64,000 nt of DNA from CBDFKV01 sp965249035 (GTDB lineage: Bacteria; Pseudomonadota; Gammaproteobacteria; Arenicellales; Poriferihabitantaceae): positions 1,116,001 through 1,180,000 of the forward strand of contig CBDFKV010000007.1 of assembly GCA_965249035.1 (NCBI GenBank). Direction: 5' to 3'. Each line of letters starts with the position of its first letter. Within the stretch, counting starts at the first letter, position 1. The notes under the pieces were generated by a model, which made no database searches, had not been told where the DNA came from, and saw only the letters and a list, made by a program, of their open reading frames with translations. Made by a program: the position numbers and the translations under genes. Shown piece after piece: positions 8,011-16,702 of the stretch.

Positions 8011-9420
8011 TTAGTTACTGGCTGGTATAGATTCATCCGTAGCCGAAATGAGCTGAGCTAACGCCTTCTCATCGATCTGCTCCGGGTCAATTTTCAAATA
8101 GGCTGTTGGTTCGCCAAAAACTGCAGTAATGTCCTCAACACCTTTCACTTCCCGCAATTGTTTGACGATGCCGGGCAAATCCCGGTCGCTGATTCCTTCA
8201 ATATGAAATAAGCGACTTTCGCCAAGTTTAAACGGTGAGGATACCAGCATAACGCCGAGCCAGATCATAACAATAGCGAAGCAAAATAAAAAGACACCGT
8301 TTGCACCCGCGCTGCCGGATATATAACCCGCAACGGTGCCACCAACAAATACGCCAAAAAACTGTGCGCTGTTATACAAGCCCATCGCCGTACCTTTGCT
8401 GGCGGCTGGTGCTACGCGTGATACTACCGATGGCAAATTCGCTTCTAAGGTATTAAATCCAGCAAAAAACAGCACAAAGCCTACAAAAAATACAGTCCAG
8501 TTAGTCCGCGTCGATAGCATCAATACCACCATCGATAGCGCCAACAGTGCAATTGCTAATTCAAAGACTCGAGTAACGTATTCACGCCGATGCGAGAATG
8601 CCATAAATGGCAGCATGCCAATCACACCCAGCAACATCACCGGGATATAGACCTTCCAGTGCTCGGTCTTTACCATGCCATGCTCAATGAGCAAAAATGG
8701 CACCACCACAAACAACGCGGTGAGCGTTAAATGCAACGTAAATATGCCAAGATTGAGGCGTAATAACTGTACATTTCTCAGTACTTCACCCACTTGTCCA
8801 AGTACTGGCTCAGCTTCACGATGAAAGCTCGACTGCACAGGATTGGGTGTCCATTTCAGCACCACCCACATCGCCAGCAGCGCGAATAGTGCGGTCATCC
8901 AAAATATTCCCGATACTCCAATCCAGGTGTCCAGCAACGGACCTAGAATCATAGACAGCATAAAAATTACGCCAATACCAATGCCAATCACGGCCATCGC
9001 CTTAGTGCGTTGATCTTCGCGCGTCAGGTCCGCCATCAAGGCAATCGCTGCCGAAGAAATCGCCCCCGCGCCTTGAATTAAACGCCCCACAAAAACGCCT
9101 TGGATAGAATCAGCCATCGCCGCAACCACACTACCGATCAAAAACAAGATCAAGCCCGCGACTATCGTTTGTTTGCGTCCCCAGCGATCCGACAAAATGC
9201 CAAACGGAATTTGTAAAATAGCCTGAGTCAGGCCATAGGCACCCAGGGTTAAACCTAACCAAAACGGTGTTGTGCCTTCCAGACGCTCAGCGTACAGCGC
9301 AAATACAGGCAAAATCAGAAACAAGCCAAACATTCGCAAGCCAAACACCCCTGCCAACGTGGTCACGGCACGCTTTTCAATGGGGTTCATCGGTGCGCTA
9401 GTTCTTGTTTTTCTTGCCAT
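8011..9420 (-). CDS. MFS transporter, YajR-like, with C-terminal ferredoxin-like domain
   Basis: A 469-residue drug:H+ antiporter-type major facilitator. Twelve membrane segments occupy about residues 15-400, with the motif A loop GILSDRWGRKQ between TM2 and TM3. After TM12 a soluble domain of about 65 residues (starting near FHIEGISDRDLPGIVKQL) has the beta-alpha-beta pattern of the YAM domain found in E. coli YajR. The substrate is unknown. The gene sits between ssb (19 bp downstream) and the divergent uvrA, as in Pseudomonas and relatives. The start MARKTRTSAPMNPIEKRA could also be the second Met at residue 11. Confidence 0.9.
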   Translation of the reverse strand: MARKTRTSAPMNPIEKRAVTTLAGVFGLRMFGLFLILPVFALYAERLEGTTPFWLGLTLGAYGLTQAILQIPFGILSDRWGRKQTIVAGLILFLIGSVVAAMADSIQGVFVGRLIQGAGAISSAAIALMADLTREDQRTKAMAVIGIGIGVIFMLSMILGPLLDTWIGVSGIFWMTALFALLAMWVVLKWTPNPVQSSFHREAEPVLGQVGEVLRNVQLLRLNLGIFTLHLTLTALFVVVPFLLIEHGMVKTEHWKVYIPVMLLGVIGMLPFMAFSHRREYVTRVFELAIALLALSMVVLMLSTRTNWTVFFVGFVLFFAGFNTLEANLPSVVSRVAPAASKGTAMGLYNSAQFFGVFVGGTVAGYISGSAGANGVFLFCFAIVMIWLGVMLVSSPFKLGESRLFHIEGISDRDLPGIVKQLREVKGVEDITAVFGEPTAYLKIDPEQIDEKALAQLISATDESIPASN

Positions 9421-9499
9421 CGAAGAAAGTTTAATTAAGGTTTGGTCGGGGTCGAAAGAGCGCGTATAGTATCAGGTTTGCCTAATTTTCTGTACGCAC

Positions 9500-12322
9500 A
9501 TGGATAGCATAAAAATACGCGGTGCCCGCACCCATAACCTTGCCAATATTGATGTCGATATTCCGCGCGATAAGCTGGTAGTCATCACCGGTTTATCCGG
9601 GTCGGGCAAGTCTTCTTTGGCGTTCGATACCATCTATGCCGAAGGCCAGCGTCGCTATGTGGAATCGCTCTCGACTTACGCTCGCCAATTCCTGTCGATG
9701 ATGGGTAAACCCGATATCGACCTAATCGAAGGCTTATCGCCAGCGATCAGCATTGAGCAAAAAGCAGCATCACATAATCCTAGATCAACCGTCGGCACCG
9801 TCACCGAGATTTATGATTACCTGCGCCTTTTGTTTGCGCGGATTGGCGAACCCCGCTGCCCCACCCACGACTTAACTCTGGAAGCGCAAACGGTTAGCCA
9901 AATGGTTGATCACGTCATGGCCTTGCCAGAAGGCACCAAATTGATGCTACTGGCACCCATCATTCGTGACCGTAAAGGCGAACACGAAAAACTGTTTGGT
10001 GAATTACACGCCCAAGGTTTTATTCGTGCGCGGATTGATGGCGTAGTGGTTGAGCTATCGGAAATGCAGCCGCTGGAAAAGAATCTCAAGCATACCGTGG
10101 AAATTGTGGTGGACCGTGTTGTCAGCCGCCCGGGCAATGAACAACGCCTGGCTGAATCATTTGAAACGGCGTTGAATTTGACGGATGGACTGGTGCAAAT
10201 AGCCATTCTCGACACCGATTATAAAGGTGAAACCGAACTGCTGTTCTCATCCAAATTCTCCTGCCCGCATTGCGGCTACAGCCTAAGTGAGCTCGAGCCG
10301 CGCTTGTTTTCATTCAACAACCCACACGGCGCTTGCCCGGATTGCGACGGCATTGGCATTCGCCGCACCATGGACCCAAAAAAGGCAGTGGCAATGCCCG
10401 CAGTCAGCCTTGCTGAAGGCGCCATTCCAGGCTGGGACCGCCGCAGTGGCTGGTATTTCAACATGCTGCAATCGGTAGCTGATCACTACAGCTTCGACCT
10501 TACTCTACCGTGGTGCAAACTTAGCGAAGAGCATCAGCACATTATTTTGATGGGCAGCGGGCGTGAACGCATTACTTTCGTGATGAATCACAAAGGTCGT
10601 CGCCGACAACGCAAACAAGTTTTTGAGGGCATTCTCCCCAATCGCCAACGCCGATTCATGGAAACTGAATCCTCTTCAGTGCGTGAATACTTGTCGAAAT
10701 ATTTCTCCGATCACCCGTGTGAAACTTGTAGCGGCAGCCGCCTGAATATCGCCGCACGGCATGTTTTTATAGAAGGCGCGGCAATTAACAACATCACCTG
10801 CATGCCGATCAGCGACAGCCGCGATTTTTTCCAGCAAATGAACCTGAAAGGCCGTCGTGCTGAAATCGCCGACAAAATCGTCCGCGAAATTGATGCGCGT
10901 TTGGGGTTTTTGATCAATGTCGGCCTAAATTACCTCACCTTAGAACGCACCGCCGACACGCTGTCTGGTGGTGAAGCACAACGCATACGCCTAGCATCAC
11001 AAATCGGATCGGGCTTGGTTGGCGTCATGTACATCTTAGATGAGCCATCCATCGGTCTGCATCAACGTGATAATAATCGCTTGCTGGACACACTTAATCA
11101 TTTACGCGACATTGGCAATACCGTGATTGTGGTCGAACACGATGAAGAAACTATCGGCGCGGCTGATTACGTATTGGATATCGGCCCCGGAGCCGGTAAA
11201 CACGGTGGGCAGATTGTCGCCGAAGGCACGCCAGCAGACATCAAAGCCAACCCTAATTCATTGACGGGCCAATATTTATCCGGTCAACAAAGCATCCCAC
11301 TACCCCTCTCGCGTACCAAGCGCGACCCCAAACGGGTGCTCACAATCAGGGGTGCCCGCGGTAATAATTTGCAAGGGATTGATGCTGAATTTCCGGTGGG
11401 CTTACTGATTTGCGTGACTGGTGTGTCTGGCTCTGGCAAATCGACTTTGGTCAACGCCACCTTGATTCCTGCCGTCGCAGACTCACTGGGCTTGCAACAC
11501 GCCGAACCTGCTGAGTATGAGTCTGTGAACGGCGAATCACACTTCGATAAGATTATTAATATAGACCAAAGCCCGATTGGCCGCACACCGCGCTCCAACC
11601 CGGCCACCTACACCGGGTTGTTCACTTATATCCGCGAGCTATTCACCCAAACTCAAGAAGCTCGCGCGCGGGGTTATAAACCCGGGCGATTCTCATTTAA
11701 CGTCAAGGGTGGCCGTTGCGAAGCCTGTCAGGGCGATGGCATGATTCGGGTTGAAATGCATTTCTTGCCGGATATTTACGTTCCCTGTGATGTCTGCGAG
11801 GGCAGTCGTTATAACCGCGAGACGCTAGATATTCGCTTTAAAGGCAAAAATATCCATGAAGTGCTGGATATGACGATTGAAGAAGCCAGCGAATTTTTCA
11901 CCGCAGTGCCGTTGATCAAGCGCAAATTAGACACGCTGATGGATGTTGGTCTTGGTTATATCACCCTGGGACAAAGCGCAATTACGCTGTCTGGTGGTGA
12001 GGCGCAGCGGGTCAAACTCAGCCGCGAATTGTCCAAACGTGATACTGGGCGAACGCTCTATGTATTGGATGAGCCAACCACTGGCTTGCATTTTCATGAT
12101 ATCAAGCAACTACTATCAGTGATTCATCACCTGCGCGACCACGGTAATACTTTGATCGTGATCGAGCACAATCTTGATGTGATTAAAACCGCCGACTGGG
12201 TCATCGACCTAGGGCCCGAGGGCGGTGCTGGCGGTGGACACATCATAGCCACCGGGACACCGGAGCAAGTGGCTAAAGTCAAGAAATCGCACACCGGGCG
12301 CTATCTAAAGCCATTGCTATGA
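9500..12322 (+). CDS. uvrA: excinuclease ABC subunit A
   Basis: UvrA is the damage-recognition ATPase of nucleotide excision repair and loads UvrB at lesions. The 940-residue protein has the two ABC ATPase modules with Walker A motifs GLSGSGKSSLAFDT and GVSGSGKSTLVN, two LSGGEAQR signature motifs and the zinc-finger pairs CPHCGYSLSEL...CPDC and CEACQGDG...CDVC. Length is normal for the family. A TATAGT hexamer at 9465-9470 is the likely -10, leaving a short leader without a strong ribosome site before the ATG. It is divergent from MFS-ssb. Confidence 0.98.
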   Translation: MDSIKIRGARTHNLANIDVDIPRDKLVVITGLSGSGKSSLAFDTIYAEGQRRYVESLSTYARQFLSMMGKPDIDLIEGLSPAISIEQKAASHNPRSTVGTVTEIYDYLRLLFARIGEPRCPTHDLTLEAQTVSQMVDHVMALPEGTKLMLLAPIIRDRKGEHEKLFGELHAQGFIRARIDGVVVELSEMQPLEKNLKHTVEIVVDRVVSRPGNEQRLAESFETALNLTDGLVQIAILDTDYKGETELLFSSKFSCPHCGYSLSELEPRLFSFNNPHGACPDCDGIGIRRTMDPKKAVAMPAVSLAEGAIPGWDRRSGWYFNMLQSVADHYSFDLTLPWCKLSEEHQHIILMGSGRERITFVMNHKGRRRQRKQVFEGILPNRQRRFMETESSSVREYLSKYFSDHPCETCSGSRLNIAARHVFIEGAAINNITCMPISDSRDFFQQMNLKGRRAEIADKIVREIDARLGFLINVGLNYLTLERTADTLSGGEAQRIRLASQIGSGLVGVMYILDEPSIGLHQRDNNRLLDTLNHLRDIGNTVIVVEHDEETIGAADYVLDIGPGAGKHGGQIVAEGTPADIKANPNSLTGQYLSGQQSIPLPLSRTKRDPKRVLTIRGARGNNLQGIDAEFPVGLLICVTGVSGSGKSTLVNATLIPAVADSLGLQHAEPAEYESVNGESHFDKIINIDQSPIGRTPRSNPATYTGLFTYIRELFTQTQEARARGYKPGRFSFNVKGGRCEACQGDGMIRVEMHFLPDIYVPCDVCEGSRYNRETLDIRFKGKNIHEVLDMTIEEASEFFTAVPLIKRKLDTLMDVGLGYITLGQSAITLSGGEAQRVKLSRELSKRDTGRTLYVLDEPTTGLHFHDIKQLLSVIHHLRDHGNTLIVIEHNLDVIKTADWVIDLGPEGGAGGGHIIATGTPEQVAKVKKSHTGRYLKPLL

Positions 12323-12374
12323 ATGGCTCAACAGGGGTCGTTTCACCCAGGCTTCTTGGCATGGTCAAATCCCT

Positions 12375-12434
12375 GGCATTAAGAACGTAGCGAAGCAGTC
12401 TGAAGTGCTGCGGCATCCTTTTCGTTCTAATGCC
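12375..12434. other. long imperfect hairpin between uvrA and a small periplasmic gene
   Basis: GGCATTAAGAACG (12375-12387) pairs with CGTTCTAATGCC (12423-12434) apart from one bulged base. The enclosed 35 bases contain a smaller GCAG / CTGC stem. There is no T-run, so it is not a standard terminator. It could be a structured leader or small RNA for the downstream gene, or a decayed miniature inverted-repeat element. Confidence 0.45.
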
Positions 12435-12521
12435 AACCTGTGCGTTTTACCACATACAGGCATTCAAAACTGATTCATAATAACTTTTCATCATAGTAGA
12501 TACTGACGAGAGGGTTCAACA

Positions 12522-12884
12522 ATGGAGACCAAACACGCATCACACACAGCCATGATAAACCTGGCAGTGCGAATCGGGTTGGTTTTGGCTATTGGGGGAG
12601 GAGCTGCACAAGCTGAATCAGCCAGAAAGGTATGCGAGCGACCCATTTTCAAACAGTGGAAACTACAACAGTTGGATCGTATGACCACACCTAACGCTGA
12701 AACGCTGCGTGCTGAAAAAAAGGGTCAGGTATTTAACTACAATTGCTTCACCCTAGATGAAATCGACCATTTTTTTGAGGATCATGAAAATCGAATTGAA
12801 AACGCGCATTTTCACCCCATTCTAGCTGGCAACAACGCCACCAAAAGAGAATTAGAACAAGAAGAAGAGGACGACTGCGAGTAG
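12522..12884 (+). CDS. small exported protein of unknown function
   Basis: A 120-residue protein with a hydrophobic export signal (about residues 11-32, ending AQAES). The ATG at 12522 has a GAGAGGG ribosome site; an internal ATG at 12552 would give a more typical signal length. The mature part has three cysteines (38, 75, 119), a central FNYNCFTLDEIDHFFEDH segment and an acidic C-terminus (EQEEEDDCE). Two of the cysteines may form a disulfide in the periplasm. I do not recognise a family. It is monocistronic, downstream of a structured intergenic region and convergent with a tlpA-like gene, whose product might oxidise or reduce it; that link is speculative. Confidence 0.75.
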   Translation: METKHASHTAMINLAVRIGLVLAIGGGAAQAESARKVCERPIFKQWKLQQLDRMTTPNAETLRAEKKGQVFNYNCFTLDEIDHFFEDHENRIENAHFHPILAGNNATKRELEQEEEDDCE

Positions 12885-12932
12885 TCGGTTAAAACAGATA
12901 ACCCTTTGATTCTAAGCAAAATAGTGTGGGCT

Positions 12933-13502
12933 TTATTCGATCAAAGCACGGACAGAATCAAGAATTTCGTCGTCATCCCACTCTCGTCCACCCACGGCTT
13001 GATAGACGATTTCTCCGTTTGGGTTGATAATATAGGTAGTGGGTAAGCCACGAATCGGGTATTGGCCAGACACCTCACTGGCAGTATCAACCAATAACGG
13101 GAAATCAACCAGAATCTCGGCGGTAAAGCCAAACACCGCGTCAAAACTTTCGCCCACGTTGACCCCCAACATCACTACACCATCGTCTTTCAACGCTCGG
13201 TAAGCGTGGTTCATCGACGGCATTTCTTGACGACACGGCGGACACCAAGTGGCCCAAAAATTCACGATCACCACTTTGCCGCGATAATCCGATAAGCGGT
13301 GGAGATTATCGTCCAGATCCATTAATTCAAAGTCTGGCGCTGGAAAGGGATCAACCGCTTTTAGAGCGGGTCGTGATTTGCTGATTGACGCCGCTTGGGT
13401 GTGCGCCGAAAACATCAGCAAGGCGCTCAGAAACGCAGCGCCTAAACCGGCATAGAAGGAACCCTTAGCGGTCGATAAAGCTAGCTGTCGGCAACGTCGC
13501 AC
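12933..13502 (-). CDS. TlpA-like thioredoxin-fold protein
   Basis: A 189-residue protein with an N-terminal hydrophobic segment (about 17-38) acting as signal or anchor, then an AhpC/TSA-Redoxin type thioredoxin fold in the periplasm. The redox motif is WCPPC (Cys87, Cys90), with a cis-proline loop LPTTYIINPNG near residue 157. Such proteins reduce or isomerise disulfides, for example in cytochrome c maturation. The GTG start lies inside the end of clpA, overlapping by 22 bases, so its translation probably depends on clpA readthrough. A second TlpA-like gene is at 61071-61556. Confidence 0.9.
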   Translation of the reverse strand: MRRCRQLALSTAKGSFYAGLGAAFLSALLMFSAHTQAASISKSRPALKAVDPFPAPDFELMDLDDNLHRLSDYRGKVVIVNFWATWCPPCRQEMPSMNHAYRALKDDGVVMLGVNVGESFDAVFGFTAEILVDFPLLVDTASEVSGQYPIRGLPTTYIINPNGEIVYQAVGGREWDDDEILDSVRALIE

Positions 13503-15727
13503 TGTAACTCGCCGTCTTTAACCGTCACAACGACGTGGCCACCCTTAGCCAAGCGACCAAATAACAAGTCTTCAGACAGAGGATGCTTGATGTACTCCTG
13601 GATCACCCGTGCCATCGGCCGCGCACCCATGGTTGGCTCGTAGCCCTTATCAGCCAACCACTGACGTGCTTTATCATCAACATCAATCGTGACATTTTTA
13701 TCGCCTAACTGCTCTTCCAGTTCCAGAATGAACTTGCCGACTACATGCAAGATAGTCTCTTCATCCAGTGCTTCAAAATGAACCACCGTATCCATACGAT
13801 TACGAAATTCAGGAGTAAACAACTTTTTGATCGCTTCAGCATTATCCATGCCGCGCTCACGTTCAAGAAAGCCCATAGAGCCACGCGCCGCTTCACTGGC
13901 TCCCGCATTGGTAGTCATGACGATAATTACATTGCGAAAATCAGCTTTACGCCCATTGTTATCAGTCAGCGTACCGTAATCCATGATTTGCAATAAAATA
14001 TTGAACAAATCCGGGTGTGCTTTTTCAATCTCGTCTAGCAACAAGACCGCGTGTGGGTTTTTGTTGACTGCTTCGGTGAGCAAACCACCTTGATCAAAAC
14101 CAACATAACCTGGCGGTGCGCCGATCAAGCGCGAAACCGTGTGCCGTTCCATGTACTCCGACATATCAAAGCGGATTAACTCGATGCCTAACGTATGCGC
14201 CAATTGCCGGGTCACTTCGGTCTTGCCGACCCCCGTTGGCCCAGCAAACAAAAATGAGCCAATCGGCTTATTTTTATCGCCCAAACCCGCGCGCGACAGC
14301 TTGATCGCGGACGACAAAGTAGCAATCGCTTTATCTTGCCCAAACACGACCATTTTCAAATCGCGTTCCAAATTTTTCAGAGATTGTCGGTCTTCGGTTG
14401 ATACCTGCTTGGGTGGAATCCGCGCCATGCTGGCGACAATCGCCTCAATATCTTTAACCCCGACTTGCTTCTTGCGTTTATTAGCTGGCATCAGCTGCGC
14501 CTTGGCGCCCGCCTCGTCCATCACATCAATCGCCGTATCTGGCAAGAACCGATCACCCAGATAACGAGAGGCTAACTCGACTGCGGTCCGCAGCGCTGGA
14601 GCTGTGTATTTGACATCATGATGCTCCTCAAACCGCGATCGCAAGCCCTTTAAAATTTCTACCGCTTCTTCAATACTCGGCTCTTCAACGCTGATCGCCT
14701 GAAAACGCCGTGACAGAGCGCGATCTTTCTCAAAAATATTGCGATATTCCTGATACGTGGTTGAACCGATACACTTCAATTCACCATTGGCGAGCATCGG
14801 TTTGAGTAAATTGGACGCATCTAGCGCACCACCAGAAACCGCACCCGCACCAATAATGGTATGAATTTCATCAATAAATAAAATGGCGTGTGGCTGTTCG
14901 GTGAGCTCTTTGATAACCGCCTTGAAGCGCTCTTCAAAATCGCCCCTATATTTCGTGCCCGCAATCAACGCACCGATATCTAACGAATAAACCGTGCTGG
15001 GTTGCAAAATTTCCGGCACTTCTTTGCGTACGATCTGGCGCGCCAAACCTTCTGCCAGCGCAGTTTTACCAACGCCCGCTTCACCGACAAACAAGGGGTT
15101 GTTTTTACGTCGACGACATAATACCTGGGCCGCACGTTGGATTTCTTTTTCGCGCCCAATCAGTGGGTCAATCTTGCCCGCTTTAGCTCGTTCGTTTAAG
15201 TCCTCAGTGTACAAATCCAGCGCCGACGGCTTGGCTTCTGCCTCATCAACATCGGGGTCTTCGCTGTCACCGAAATCAACTTCGCTTTCGGTTGGTACCA
15301 TGCCGTGTGATAAACGGCTCACCACATCGAAACGTGTGACCTTTTGTTCATTCAAGAAAAATACGGCGTGTGAATCTCGCTCGCCGAGGATAGAAATCAA
15401 GACATTCGGGCCTTCTACTGATTCATTACCTGAGTTCTGTACGTGTAAAATCGCGCGCCGCAATACGCGTTGAAAGCCGATCCCAGGCTGTGTATCCAGC
15501 TCTTCGCCTTCCACCAGTGTTGGGATATTGCGCTCCAGCCAGCTGTCCAGGCTCTCCTTGAGTTTGGCAACATCGCCGCCGCACTGCTCAACCAGGTAAC
15601 GAACCGAGTCGATATCCAAAATCGAATACAACAAGTGCTCAACCGTCACAAATTCGTGTCGGTTTTCCTGCGCCATCGAAATCGCCATACCCAGGGCTGC
15701 TTCTGTTTGGTTTGATAACATCGCCAT
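13481..15727 (-). CDS. clpA: ATP-dependent Clp protease ATP-binding subunit ClpA
   Basis: ClpA is the AAA+ unfoldase that feeds substrates, including N-degron proteins supplied by ClpS, into ClpP. About 748 residues. There are two N-terminal Clp repeats (RHEFVTVEHLL), a first AAA module with Walker A GEAGVGKTALAEG and a second with GPTGVGKTEVTRQL, and the Walker B motifs LFIDEIHT and LLLDEIEKAHPD. A GGAGG site (15734-15738) precedes ATGs at 15727 and 15721; the second corresponds to the E. coli start (MLNQE...). The frame is open to 15817, but that would overlap clpS. It is downstream of clpS with a 40-bp gap. Confidence 0.97.
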   Translation of the reverse strand: MAMLSNQTEAALGMAISMAQENRHEFVTVEHLLYSILDIDSVRYLVEQCGGDVAKLKESLDSWLERNIPTLVEGEELDTQPGIGFQRVLRRAILHVQNSGNESVEGPNVLISILGERDSHAVFFLNEQKVTRFDVVSRLSHGMVPTESEVDFGDSEDPDVDEAEAKPSALDLYTEDLNERAKAGKIDPLIGREKEIQRAAQVLCRRRKNNPLFVGEAGVGKTALAEGLARQIVRKEVPEILQPSTVYSLDIGALIAGTKYRGDFEERFKAVIKELTEQPHAILFIDEIHTIIGAGAVSGGALDASNLLKPMLANGELKCIGSTTYQEYRNIFEKDRALSRRFQAISVEEPSIEEAVEILKGLRSRFEEHHDVKYTAPALRTAVELASRYLGDRFLPDTAIDVMDEAGAKAQLMPANKRKKQVGVKDIEAIVASMARIPPKQVSTEDRQSLKNLERDLKMVVFGQDKAIATLSSAIKLSRAGLGDKNKPIGSFLFAGPTGVGKTEVTRQLAHTLGIELIRFDMSEYMERHTVSRLIGAPPGYVGFDQGGLLTEAVNKNPHAVLLLDEIEKAHPDLFNILLQIMDYGTLTDNNGRKADFRNVIIVMTTNAGASEAARGSMGFLERERGMDNAEAIKKLFTPEFRNRMDTVVHFEALDEETILHVVGKFILELEEQLGDKNVTIDVDDKARQWLADKGYEPTMGARPMARVIQEYIKHPLSEDLLFGRLAKGGHVVVTVKDGELQCDVADS

Positions 15728-15767
15728 GCTGCCTCCTTTAATCAGGCTAAATTTTAGGCTAAGAGCC

Positions 15768-16085
15768 TTAAGCTTTTTCCACCGTGCATTGCAAGGGGTG
15801 TTCATTGGCTCGTGCAAGCTCCATCACTTGCGCTACGCGAGTTTCTGCAATTTCACGCGGGAAAACACCACACACGCCTTTGCCCTTTTGATGCACGTTC
15901 AACATAACTTGCACCGCGGCTTCATGGTCTAACCGGAACAGTTGTTCCAACACCATCACCACAAACTCCATCGGTGTGTAGTCGTCATTCAGCATCACCA
16001 CCTTAAACATCGGTGGCTTCTTGAGCTTAGGCTTAGCCGGCTCAACCACCAGCCCGGCACCATTATTGTGATCAATCTCAGCCAT
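15768..16085 (-). CDS. clpS: ATP-dependent Clp protease adaptor ClpS
   Basis: ClpS binds N-degron substrates and docks them on ClpA. The 105-residue protein has a variable N-terminus, then KPPMFKVVMLNDDYTPMEFVVMVL, which contains the Asn-Asp/Tyr-Thr-Pro-Met substrate-pocket residues, and a KGKGVCGVFPREIAETRVAQV block. It ends CTVEKA as in most homologues. clpS-clpA is the canonical order. A TATATT-like -10 lies about 14 bases before the ATG, so the leader may be very short. Confidence 0.97.
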   Translation of the reverse strand: MAEIDHNNGAGLVVEPAKPKLKKPPMFKVVMLNDDYTPMEFVVMVLEQLFRLDHEAAVQVMLNVHQKGKGVCGVFPREIAETRVAQVMELARANEHPLQCTVEKA

Positions 16086-16123
16086 TGCTAATCACCCCAA
16101 ATATATTCTGCAACCAAGCCGAA

Positions 16124-16486
16124 CTAGGCGGAGCTGCAACCACCACAAGAGCCAGAGCCACCAACTGCCTTGAACACGTTATTAAAAACGAATGTGGCGT
16201 TAACCCCATCATCGGCGTAGTCGATTTCTGCGCCCTTTAAAAAGCCTAAAGCAATCGGATCGACCACGATACGCATGCCCTCTTCTGCCATCAAACTATC
16301 GGTTGCCAGGCGCGATTCCGAAAAAGTCATACCGTATTTCATCCCTGAGCAGCCGCTGCCGAACACATAGACTCGAACCGAATCTACTTGATCACCTGCC
16401 TCGACCAGCAAATTGCGCACCTTTTCTTTTGCTGCGTCAGTCACTTGGATCATCTGGTCATTCAATACGTCGTTATATGCTGTCAT
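16124..16486 (-). CDS. erpA: iron-sulfur cluster insertion protein (A-type carrier)
   Basis: A 120-residue HesB/IscA-fold protein that carries Fe-S clusters to apo-enzymes. The three cluster-binding cysteines are present: one in GSGCSGMKYGM (about 46) and two in the C-terminal GSCGGC. The TFSESRLATDSLMAEEGMRIVVDP stretch is typical of ErpA. A GAGGT ribosome site sits five bases before the ATG. It is monocistronic and divergent from what was, before the IS insertion, the promoter of the second yggX gene, so an Fe-S functional pairing is likely. IscA or SufA cannot be excluded by sequence alone, but there is no isc or suf operon here. Confidence 0.92.
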   Translation of the reverse strand: MTAYNDVLNDQMIQVTDAAKEKVRNLLVEAGDQVDSVRVYVFGSGCSGMKYGMTFSESRLATDSLMAEEGMRIVVDPIALGFLKGAEIDYADDGVNATFVFNNVFKAVGGSGSCGGCSSA

Positions 16487-16661
16487 ATGTGTACCTCAAA
16501 TCGCCTAGCCTGAACTATTCAGGCCTAAATTAGCTGGATGATAATCTTACACCCCTACGCTCTAAACTGCATTACGGGAAGTTTAGAAAAATTTTCACCC
16601 CCTCACACTTTCAACCGACTGAAGAAAAAACCAAATCAATCAGAAATCTGCTTACTGGACG

Positions 16662-16690
16662 GTTTAAAAAGTGCTCTGAGGGCTTATATT
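16662..16690 (+). promoter_or_regulatory. probable ancestral promoter of the second yggX gene, now cut off by an IS
   Basis: GTTTAA (16662-16667), 17-base spacer, TATATT (16685-16690), pointing toward yggX2. The expected start is near 16697, within the 8-bp duplicated target. Joining across the insertion restores a short leader with the AAGGTG ribosome site. Confidence 0.5.
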
Positions 16691-16694
16691 GTGC

Positions 16695-16702
16695 CGAGAA
16701 CA
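16695..16702. repeat. 8-bp target site duplication, left copy
   Basis: CGAGAACA directly before the left IS end; the same 8 bases occur directly after the right end at 17741-17748. Eight base pairs is the duplication length usual for IS1595-family elements. Confidence 0.92.

Noticed and set aside
15470..15932. Plus-strand frames opposite clpA and clpS
   Set aside because: Both minus-strand genes are certain, and the antisense frames lack ribosome sites and recognisable motifs.
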